Positions 11,361 to 19,943 of a stretch of DNA of 64,000 bases are shown here, piece after piece. The notes under the pieces are model-generated. The model was not told the origin of the DNA and searched no databases. It saw nothing but the letters and a program-made list of their open reading frames with translations. Location: contig JAWKHS010000004.1 of assembly GCA_041394705.1 (NCBI GenBank), positions 1 through 64,000 on the forward strand. Reading direction: 5' to 3'. Made by a program: the position numbers and the translations under genes. The number at the start of each line of letters is the position of its first letter. Within the stretch, counting starts at the first letter, position 1. Origin of the DNA: Vicinamibacterales bacterium. Lineage in GTDB: Bacteria > Acidobacteriota > Vicinamibacteria > Vicinamibacterales > UBA2999.

Positions 11361-13046
11361 TCAGCGGGACGCCTCGTCGAGCCACTGCACGGCGTCGAGT
11401 GCGGCGGCCAGATCACGCGCGGCCGGCGTCACGATGGTCCGCGGCCCGGCGACGAGACGGCGGCCGTCGCGCGCCGCGCGCCTCACGTCGTCCTCGCAGA
11501 TGAAGGCTTCGGGCGGTGCGGCCGGAGTCGCGGCGGCGATGGGCGCCGCCGGCGCGGCGACGCCCGTGACGCGCGCCACGTGGCGCCGCATCTGCTCGAC
11601 GGGGATTCCGGCCGGCGATCGCACCGATGACGCCGGCGCCGTCGCGACGCGCGGCGACGTGCGCGGGCGCAGTTCGTACGCGAGGCGCTTGATGTTCAGC
11701 AGGTGCCGCGGCGTGATGTTGTCGGACGTGATGTTGCCGCCCAGGCCGCCGCAACCCAGTGTGAGCGCGGGCGCCAGGCCCGTGGTCAGCCCGATGGAGC
11801 CATGGGTCGTCGGCGTGTTCACGCAGATCCTGAACGCGGGCTTCCTGAGGCCGAACTCCAGGATGACGCGCTCGTTCTGCGAGTGGATCGACATCGTGTG
11901 GCCCAGCCCGCCGTACTGCAGGATCTGGGTGGCGCGTTCGCAGCCTTGGCGCCAGTCGTCGACCTCGTAGTAGGACAGCACGGGACACAGCTTCTCGATT
12001 GAGAGCGGGTGGTCCCGGCCCACGCCCTCGAGCGGGGCGACGAGGGCGCGCGTACCGGGCGGCACCTGGAGCCCGGCCGCTGCCGCGATGCGCTCGGCCG
12101 ACTTGCCGACGAGGTCGGGGTTCGGCAGGCGCGCGGGCGTGATCAGGACCGCGGCCACGCGCGCCGCCTCGGCCCTCGACAGGAAGTGCCCGCCGCCCTT
12201 GGCGAGGGCCTCCCGAAGCGCGGGGGCGATGGCGCGATCGGCCACCACGGAGTTGGGCGACGAGCAGAGCACGCCGTTGTCGAAACACTTGCCCGTCAGG
12301 ATGTCGTCGGCGGCCTTGCCGATGTCGGCCGTCGACTCGACGTAGCACGGCGCGTTGCCGGGGCCCACTCCGTACGCCGGCTTGCCGGCCGAGTAGGCGG
12401 CCCGTACGAGTCCCAGTCCGCCGGTGGCCAGGATGACCGCGACCTCGCGGGCACGCATCAGCGCCTGCGTACCGTGCAGCGTCACCGTGTGCAGCCACCC
12501 CAGGGCGCCGTCGGGCAGGCCCGCGTCGCGGCCGGCCGCCTCCATGAGCGCGATCGTCCGGGTGATGGACCGTGCGGCCGACGGATGGGGACTGACCACC
12601 ACCGCACAGCGGGCCTTGATCGCGATGAGCGCCTTGTAGATGGCCGTGGAGGTGGGGTTGGTGGAGGGCACGATGGCCGCGACGACGCCGAACGGCTCCG
12701 CGATCTCGACGATCCGGCGGGTCTCGTCCCTGGCGACGACGCCCACCGTGCGCATCGGGCGGATGTAGTCGTGCACGTCGCGGGCGGCGAACAGGTTCTT
12801 CGCCACCTTGTCCGCGACCACGCCGTACCCCGTCTCCTCGACCGCGAGGCGGGCCAGCGGCTCGGCCTCGGCGGCGGCCGCGGCCGCCATCCGGTCGACG
12901 GCGGCGTCGATCTGGGCCTGGGACAGCTCCGCGAGGAGGCGTTGGGCGGCGCGGGCGCGCCGGGCCGCCGCCAGGGCTTCGGTGGCGGCCGCGAGGTCGC
13001 GTTCGGAGGGCGGGGCGGGGCTCGGGGCCGGCGGGCTGGACGCCAC
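11361..13046 (-). CDS. CoA-acylating aldehyde dehydrogenase of a bacterial microcompartment
   Basis: Converts an aldehyde plus CoA and NAD+ to acyl-CoA. The 561-aa protein resembles the aldehyde-dehydrogenase half of AdhE and the EutE/PduP group: IVPSTNPTS, the catalytic FDNGVLCSS with Cys at about 261, and GLGHTMSIHS. It starts at a GTG five bases after the shell-gene stop, preceded by AAGGGG, and this start keeps the full first helix. About 100 residues extend past the usual end: a proline/alanine linker, then CEDDVRRAARDGR and VTPAARDL followed by a short amphipathic helix, which could be an encapsulation tail (inference). The aldehyde substrate is unknown; no diol dehydratase, ethanolamine lyase or aldolase is present here. 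Confidence 0.9.
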   Translation of the reverse strand: MASSPPAPSPAPPSERDLAAATEALAAARRARAAQRLLAELSQAQIDAAVDRMAAAAAAEAEPLARLAVEETGYGVVADKVAKNLFAARDVHDYIRPMRTVGVVARDETRRIVEIAEPFGVVAAIVPSTNPTSTAIYKALIAIKARCAVVVSPHPSAARSITRTIALMEAAGRDAGLPDGALGWLHTVTLHGTQALMRAREVAVILATGGLGLVRAAYSAGKPAYGVGPGNAPCYVESTADIGKAADDILTGKCFDNGVLCSSPNSVVADRAIAPALREALAKGGGHFLSRAEAARVAAVLITPARLPNPDLVGKSAERIAAAAGLQVPPGTRALVAPLEGVGRDHPLSIEKLCPVLSYYEVDDWRQGCERATQILQYGGLGHTMSIHSQNERVILEFGLRKPAFRICVNTPTTHGSIGLTTGLAPALTLGCGGLGGNITSDNITPRHLLNIKRLAYELRPRTSPRVATAPASSVRSPAGIPVEQMRRHVARVTGVAAPAAPIAAATPAAPPEAFICEDDVRRAARDGRRLVAGPRTIVTPAARDLAAALDAVQWLDEASR

Positions 13047-13051
13047 CGCGG

Positions 13052-13333
13052 CTACCCCTTGGTGAGGAGGCGGTCCACCTCGGCGTGCGGGCGGGGAATC
13101 ACGTGGACCGAGACCAGCTCGCCCACCCGGCGGGCGGCCGCCGCGCCGGCGTCGGTCGCCGCCTTCACGGCGCCGACGTCGCCCCTGACCATCACGGTGA
13201 CGTAGGCCGCGCCGATGTACTCGGTTCCGACGAGGGCCACGTTGGCGGCCTTGACCATCGCGTCGGCCGCCTCGACCGAGCCGATGAAGCCGCGGGTTTC
13301 GATCATGCCGAGGGCGCCGAGTCCGGAATCCAT
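13052..13333 (-). CDS. BMC-H microcompartment shell protein (PduA/EutM type)
   Basis: A 93-aa hexamer-forming shell protein. It contains GMIETRGFIG, the conserved edge lysine in DAMVKAANV, the VTVMVRGDVGAVKAATDAG core, and VHVIPRPH with the edge arginine. These are the residues that tile hexamers into sheets in PduA and EutM. The pore-lining segment reads IGAAYVT where PduA has IGSGLVT. The ATG at 13333 matches the family N-terminus. It is the first gene of a two-gene unit with the aldehyde dehydrogenase, five bases apart. The pentamer (BMC-P) and trimer shell proteins needed to close a compartment are not in the window. Confidence 0.96.
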   Translation of the reverse strand: MDSGLGALGMIETRGFIGSVEAADAMVKAANVALVGTEYIGAAYVTVMVRGDVGAVKAATDAGAAAARRVGELVSVHVIPRPHAEVDRLLTKG

Positions 13334-13423
13334 GCGGGTGCGGTGGGAAGTGGCCGTACGGCGCGGCACTGTACCACAAACGGGGCCGCGGTCCTGTGGC
13401 GCCGCCGCATGGGAGGCGCTATC

Positions 13424-14338
13424 ATGTTTGTTCACAAGGTTATGTACAGCTTCCAGCCGATTCGAGCAGGCCTCGTCGTCGTTCTCACGGCCGGGCTGGC
13501 CGCAGTGGCGTGCGGCCGTTCCGAAGACACCGCCCCGGCGCAGGGCACCATCGCCGTCACGCTGTCGAGGTCGCGCGTGGCCCTCGGGAGCCCCGTCGAG
13601 ATCACCTACACCTTCGTCGTCGCCCCCAGCGCCACCAGCCTGGGTGCCAGGAAGGTGTTCGTGCACTTCCTGGACGCCGACGGCGAGCAGATGTGGACCG
13701 ACGACCACGATCCGCCGACGCCGACCGCCGAGTGGAAGCCGGGCCAGACCGTCGAATACACACGGACGGTGTTCGCCCCGATCTACCCCTACGTCGGCCC
13801 CGCGAAGATCGTCGCGGGCCTCTACGACCCGTCGACGCAGGAGCGCGTCCGGCTGGTCGGCACCGACGTGGGCGGCCGCGCCTACGACGTGGCGCAGCTC
13901 GAGCTCCTGCCGCAGGTCGAGAACGTCTTCCTCATTTTCAAGGACGGGTGGCACTCGGTCGAGTCCGCCGCCGAGAACTCGATGGCGGAATGGCAGTGGA
14001 CGAAGAAGGAAGCCACGATCGACTTCCGCAATCCCCGCCGCGATTCGACCCTGTACTTCCAGGCCGACAATCCAGGGAAGGCGGCGACGGCCGCCACGAA
14101 GGTGGACATCCTGCTCGGCGACCAGGTGCTGGCCACCGTTCCGCTGGGGCCCACCGAGGGCCCCGTCCACAAGATTCCGCTGCCGGCGTCGGTCCTGGGC
14201 GACGGGGACATGGTGGAGCTGAGGCTCGTGGTGGACCAGACGTTCGTCCCGGCCCTGGAGCCCGGCGCGCAGTCCAATGATCCACGGGAGCTCGGCGCCC
14301 GCGTCTTCCACGCCTTCGTCCAGCCCCAGGGATCCTGA
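13424..14338 (+). CDS. Uncharacterised lipoprotein heading the secretion operon
   Basis: A 304-aa protein not recognised by family. The ATG at 13424 is preceded by GGGAGG with seven bases spacing and gives a signal ending LAAVAC with lipid Cys30. The mature part reads as two beta-rich, Ig-like segments (about 40-160 and 170-295), with conserved-looking phrases such as KVFVHFLDADGEQMW and FLIFKDGWHSVE. Translation of gspF starts 11 bases after its stop, so it is probably part of the secretion operon and may act at the outer membrane like a pilotin or an accessory protein; that role is inference. A second in-frame ATG at 13442 is also possible. Confidence 0.8.
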   Translation: MFVHKVMYSFQPIRAGLVVVLTAGLAAVACGRSEDTAPAQGTIAVTLSRSRVALGSPVEITYTFVVAPSATSLGARKVFVHFLDADGEQMWTDDHDPPTPTAEWKPGQTVEYTRTVFAPIYPYVGPAKIVAGLYDPSTQERVRLVGTDVGGRAYDVAQLELLPQVENVFLIFKDGWHSVESAAENSMAEWQWTKKEATIDFRNPRRDSTLYFQADNPGKAATAATKVDILLGDQVLATVPLGPTEGPVHKIPLPASVLGDGDMVELRLVVDQTFVPALEPGAQSNDPRELGARVFHAFVQPQGS

Positions 14339-14349
14339 CGACTCTCCGC

Positions 14350-15552
14350 ATGGAGTTCCGCTGCAGGCTCGGCACGCCCACGGGGCAGGTCATCGAGGGC
14401 ATCTACGTCGCCCCGAGCGAGGCTCACCTGCGCCGCGAGCTCGAGGACAAGGGCCTGCACGTCCTGTCCCTCAAGCCGCGCGGCGGCGTGCGGGGGTTCC
14501 CGGTCGGCCGCCGCACCATCCGGCGGGACGAGTTCCTGATCTTCAACCAGGAGCTGGCGACGCTGCTCAAGGCGGGCCTGCCACTGGTCCAGTCGCTCGA
14601 CATCCTGCGGCAGCGTCTGACCAACCCGGTGTTCAAGGCGGTGCTCGACGACATCTATGACCAGGTGCGCGGCGGCGCCGCGCTGTCGGACGCCTTCGCC
14701 GCGCACGGCGAGCTGTTCCCGGGGGTGTACACGGCGTCGCTCGTGGCCGGCGAACGGAGCGGCTCGCTCGACCAGGTGCTGCGCCGGTTCGTCGCCTACT
14801 CGAAGGTCATCGACACGGTGCGCCGGAAGACCTATTCCGCGATGCTGTATCCGGCCATCCTCACGGTCCTGGCCGTCGCCCTCGTGGCCATCATCGTCAT
14901 CAAGGTCGTGCCGGCCTTCTCCGGCTTCTACGCCAGCTTCGATCGCGATCTGCCGCTCATCACCCAGATCATCGTCGCGGTGTCGGACACCGTGCGCGCC
15001 AACCTGCTCCTGCTGGCGGCGGTCGGGGCGGGCGGCGTGGCCCTGTTCCTGGGGTGGGTGCGCCAGCCGGGGCAGCGGGCGCACTTCGACCGCGTCGTCT
15101 TGAAGCTGCCCTTCGTGGGGCCGATCGTCCACAAGTTCGCCACCTCGCAGATCGCGCGGACGCTGGCGGCCCTCGTCGGCGGCGGCATCCCCCTCGTGAA
15201 CGCGCTCGACACGGCCGCCACGTCCACCGGCAACCGCTACCTCGGCGACGAACTGCGGCTGGTCGCCGGCAAGGTCCGTGAGGGGCGCGGGTTCGCCGCC
15301 ACGCTGCTGGAGCGCAACGTGATGCCGGACGTGGCCATCAAGATGATCGAGGTCGGCGAGTCCACCGGCGCGCTGCAGGAGATGCTGTCCTCGCTCGCCG
15401 ACTTCTACGACGAGGACGTGGAGACCGAGGTGAGCCGCTTCGTCACCCTGGTGGAGCCGATGATGCTGGTCTTCATGGGCGTCGTCATCGCCGGCGTCGT
15501 GCTGGCCCTGTACATGCCCATCTTCCAACTGTCCACCGTCGTGGGCCAGTAG
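14350..15552 (+). CDS. gspF: Type II secretion / type IV pilus inner-membrane platform protein GspF (PilC)
   Basis: The polytopic platform protein that couples the GspE ATPase to pseudopilin assembly. The 400-aa protein shows two copies of the T2SSF domain: the first contains ELATLLKAGLPLVQSLDIL (about 58-76), the second ARTLAALVGGGIPLVNALD (about 274-292), each followed by hydrophobic segments, with three membrane helices in total (near 170-190, 220-238 and 375-395). The N-terminus MEFRCRLGTPTGQVIEG is typical. It precedes gspE by nine bases. GspF and PilC cannot be separated by sequence alone; the PilM-PilP neighbours make a PilC-like role equally possible. Confidence 0.94.
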   Translation: MEFRCRLGTPTGQVIEGIYVAPSEAHLRRELEDKGLHVLSLKPRGGVRGFPVGRRTIRRDEFLIFNQELATLLKAGLPLVQSLDILRQRLTNPVFKAVLDDIYDQVRGGAALSDAFAAHGELFPGVYTASLVAGERSGSLDQVLRRFVAYSKVIDTVRRKTYSAMLYPAILTVLAVALVAIIVIKVVPAFSGFYASFDRDLPLITQIIVAVSDTVRANLLLLAAVGAGGVALFLGWVRQPGQRAHFDRVVLKLPFVGPIVHKFATSQIARTLAALVGGGIPLVNALDTAATSTGNRYLGDELRLVAGKVREGRGFAATLLERNVMPDVAIKMIEVGESTGALQEMLSSLADFYDEDVETEVSRFVTLVEPMMLVFMGVVIAGVVLALYMPIFQLSTVVGQ

Positions 15553-15561
15553 CGTACCGCC

Positions 15562-17222
<1,661 letters not shown>

Positions 17223-17226
<4 letters not shown>

Positions 17227-18173
17227 AGCTGCCGTCGTTCCTCCAGCAGGCGCCGCCGACCGTCGCGGTGGACGTCGCCCCGGACAGGGTCGCGGTCTCG
17301 CGGGTCGAGCGGCGGTCCGGAGCGCCGTCGCTCGTCGCGTTCGGCGTCGAGGCGCTGCCGGCCGGCGCCGTCACCGGCGCGCTCGCCGCGCCCAACATGG
17401 CGGACGTCCCGCTCGTGGCGGCCGCAATCGGACGGGCCCTGGACCAGGCGGGCGGGCGGGCGCGGCAGGTGTCGCTCGTCGTGCCCGACTCGGTCGCGCG
17501 CGTGTCCCTGGTGCGCTTCGAATCGGTGCCGGCGAAGGCCGGCGACCTCGACGAGCTCATCCGCTGGCAGGTACGCAAGACCACGCCGTTCCCGCTCGAC
17601 GAAGCCGTGGTCGCCCATACACCCGGGGCCGCGGCGGCCGGCGCGTTCGAGTTCATCGTGACCGTGGCGCGTCGCGACGTGCTCCAGCAGTACGAGCAGG
17701 CGTGCGAGCTGACCGGCGCGCATGCCGGCATCGTGGACCTGTCCACGTTCAACGTCGTGAACGCGGTGCTCGCGCAGGCTGGCGCGGCGGACGGCGGCGA
17801 CTGGCTGCTCGTGCACGCCGCCCCCAGCTACGTGAGCCTGGCGGTGCTCCGCGAAGGCCACGTGATCTTCTACCGCACGCGAGGCGAGGAGGCCGAGGGG
17901 TCCATCGCCGACCTCGTGCACCAGACCGCGATGTATTACGAGGATCGACTGCACGGACGGCAGTTCGCGCGCGCGCTGCTCCTCGGCGGGTCCACCGCCG
18001 CGGGCGCCGACGAGCTGCGCCAGGAGCTGTCGGACCGCCTCCGCATCGAGGTGGCCGCCGTGGACCCGTTCAGGAGCGCGGCCCCATCGGCGCGCGTGGA
18101 CACGTCGGCGGCGCTGGCGGACGCGCTCGCGCCGGGCATCGGGATCCTCCTCCGCGAATCGGCGGTGGCGTGA
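17223..18173 (+). CDS. pilM: PilM-like actin-fold assembly protein
   Basis: A 316-aa cytoplasmic protein of the PilM/GspL-cytoplasmic family, which binds the N-terminal tail of PilN and links the ATPase to the membrane platform. It has the expected start (VAVDVAPDRVAVSRVE), the ELIRWQVRKTTPFPLDEAVV segment and a terminal nucleotide-binding fold (LLLGGSTAAGADEL). The start overlaps the gspE stop and its own stop overlaps the next start (TGATG). The protein is more diverged than the ATPase, so the name rests on order and fold signatures as well as sequence. Confidence 0.85.
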
Positions 18174-18796
18174 TGCTGCGGACGAACCTCGCCACCCGCC
18201 CGTTCTACAACGAGCGCCTCGTGCGCGGCGTGCTCGTCGTGGCCCTGGCGGCCGCGGTCGCGTGGACCGCCGTCAACGCCGCCACCATCATGAGCCTGAT
18301 GCAGCAGAGCGCGATGCTCGGCGAGCGCACGGCCAGCGAGTCGCTGCGGGCGTCGGGCGCCCGGGCGCGGGCGGACCAGATCCGCCGGGGGCTCGACGTG
18401 GCCCAGATCCGCGTCGTGTCCGGCGCCGCCACCGAAGCCAACGCCCTGGTGCAGCGCCGCACCTTCTCGTGGACGCTGCTCTTCAACCAGCTGGAGACGA
18501 CCCTGCCGGCCGACGTCCGGCTCGTGGACGTGCAGCCGCAGACCGACCAGGAGGGGCGCCTGATCGTGGCCCTCACCGTGGTGTCGCGGCGCATCGAGGA
18601 CCTGGACGAGTTCATCCGGGGGCTCGAAGGCACCGGGTCCTTCGCCGGCGTGGTGTCGCGCACCGATGAAGCGCTGGAGGACGGGACCATCCAGTCGAGT
18701 CTCCAGGCCTACTATCGCCCCGCGGCCAGAACGCCCGACGCGACGTCAGAACCCACGACGGCGGCAGCGGCCCGTCCGCCGGAGGGAGGCCGATGA
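18173..18796 (+). CDS. pilN: PilN-like inner-membrane assembly protein
   Basis: A 207-aa bitopic protein. The first 20 residues contain the conserved PilN-type tail NLATRPFYNERLV, which binds PilM in studied systems, followed by a membrane helix (about 23-43), a coiled-coil-prone region and a periplasmic ferredoxin-like domain with LPADVRLVDVQPQ. It overlaps both neighbours (TGATG before, ATGA after). The C-terminus is a proline/threonine-rich tail of about 25 residues. Gene order pilM-pilN-pilO supports the name. Confidence 0.86.
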   Translation: MLRTNLATRPFYNERLVRGVLVVALAAAVAWTAVNAATIMSLMQQSAMLGERTASESLRASGARARADQIRRGLDVAQIRVVSGAATEANALVQRRTFSWTLLFNQLETTLPADVRLVDVQPQTDQEGRLIVALTVVSRRIEDLDEFIRGLEGTGSFAGVVSRTDEALEDGTIQSSLQAYYRPAARTPDATSEPTTAAAARPPEGGR

Positions 18797-19383
18797 GCGA
18801 CGCGCGGGACAGGCTGGTCCGCCGGGCGTTGCGCGAGCACCGGGCGTGGATCTGGCCGCTGGTCGTCCTGGTGGCGGCCAACATCGCGGCGCTCGTGCTC
18901 GGCGTCCTGCCGCTGTCACGGACGGTGAACGGCTCGGAACGCCGGGCCGCCGACGCCACGGCCGACGCGCAGGCCGCTGCCGCCGAACTCGCCGCCGCCA
19001 CGAGCGCGCGTGACGGACGCGACAGCGCCACGAGGGAACTGGACATCTTCTACTCCGACGTGCTGCCGGCGTCGGTGGGGCAGGCCCGCCGCCTCCTCCA
19101 GTTGAACGTGGCCCAGCTGGCGCGGAAGCACGACATCACGTTCGCGCGGGCCGTCGCCGCGCCCGAGACGATTCGCGGCAGCAGCCTGGCGCGCCTCCGG
19201 GCGTCGGTCGACCTGGTGGGCCGGTACCGCGACGTCCGGCAGTTCCTCTACGATCTGGAGACGTCGGCGGACTTCGTCATCGTGGACGCGATCGTGCTGT
19301 CGGAGGGGAATGACGACTCGACCCTCCTGAACCTCACGCTCGGCGTGTCCACCTACTTCAAGGCGACGCCGGATGTCCGCTGA
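18793..19383 (+). CDS. pilO: PilO-like inner-membrane assembly protein
   Basis: A 196-aa bitopic protein with one membrane helix at about 22-42, a coiled-coil segment (50-85) and a C-terminal ferredoxin-like domain ending in the motif LGVSTYFKA. PilO or GspM partners with PilN to form the periplasmic ring connecting the platform to the secretin. It overlaps pilN by four bases and the next gene by eleven. The assignment relies on topology, size and position; sequence conservation in this family is low. Confidence 0.82.
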   Translation: MSDARDRLVRRALREHRAWIWPLVVLVAANIAALVLGVLPLSRTVNGSERRAADATADAQAAAAELAAATSARDGRDSATRELDIFYSDVLPASVGQARRLLQLNVAQLARKHDITFARAVAAPETIRGSSLARLRASVDLVGRYRDVRQFLYDLETSADFVIVDAIVLSEGNDDSTLLNLTLGVSTYFKATPDVR

Positions 19384-19924
19384 GCGCCAGCGCTATCTGC
19401 TCTACGGCCTGCTGGTCGTGCTGGCGGTCGTGGTCGTGCGCCAGTATCTCGCCGCCTCCAGCGCCACCACCGCGGCCGTGGTCGCCGCCCGTCGGGCGGC
19501 CAGCGCCGCCGTGCCGCCGCCGCCCGCCGATGTGGGCCTCGCCGCGCTCGAGGAGGCGCGGCCAGGGCCCGCCGACGGCGGCCGTAACCCCTTCGTGTTC
19601 GGCGCGCGTCAGGCCGCCGTGGCCGAAGGCGGACCGCGCCGGCCGCGCCCGTCCGCGGACGCCGGCCTGCCGCCGCCGGTACTGCCGCCAGCCGGACCGC
19701 CGCCGCTCCCCCCAATTCCGTTCAAGTTCATCGGGCTCGTGGAGGGCACGACGAGCGCGAAGAAGATCGCCGTGCTGAGCGACAGCAAGGGGCTCGTGGT
19801 GCACGGCACCGAAGGGACTATCATCGACGGGCGTTACCGCATTCTCGCAATCGGCACCGAGTCGATCGACATCGCCTACGCAGACGGGCGCGGGCGCCAG
19901 ACGCTGCGCCTGAGCGGGCAGTAG
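19373..19924 (+). CDS. PilP/GspC-like secretin-docking protein
   Basis: A 183-aa protein with an N-terminal membrane helix (about 8-27), a proline-rich periplasmic linker (45-115) and a small beta-rich domain containing FKFIGLVEG, GTEGTIIDGRYRILAIG and SIDIAYADGR. That domain matches the HR domain of GspC/PilP, which docks on the N0 domain of the secretin. PilP is usually a lipoprotein; here the anchor is a membrane helix as in GspC, so this is a mixed architecture. Starts 11 bases inside the pilO end, 20 bases before the secretin gene. Confidence 0.8.
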   Translation: MSAERQRYLLYGLLVVLAVVVVRQYLAASSATTAAVVAARRAASAAVPPPPADVGLAALEEARPGPADGGRNPFVFGARQAAVAEGGPRRPRPSADAGLPPPVLPPAGPPPLPPIPFKFIGLVEGTTSAKKIAVLSDSKGLVVHGTEGTIIDGRYRILAIGTESIDIAYADGRGRQTLRLSGQ

Positions 19925-19943
19925 CACGGAGACGGGAGCACGC

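Noticed and set aside
11361..13379. Single 672-aa protein spanning shell and aldehyde dehydrogenase regions
   Set aside because: Its first 111 codons are the wrong frame over the shell gene; a GTG with a ribosome-binding site just after the shell stop gives a normal dehydrogenase.
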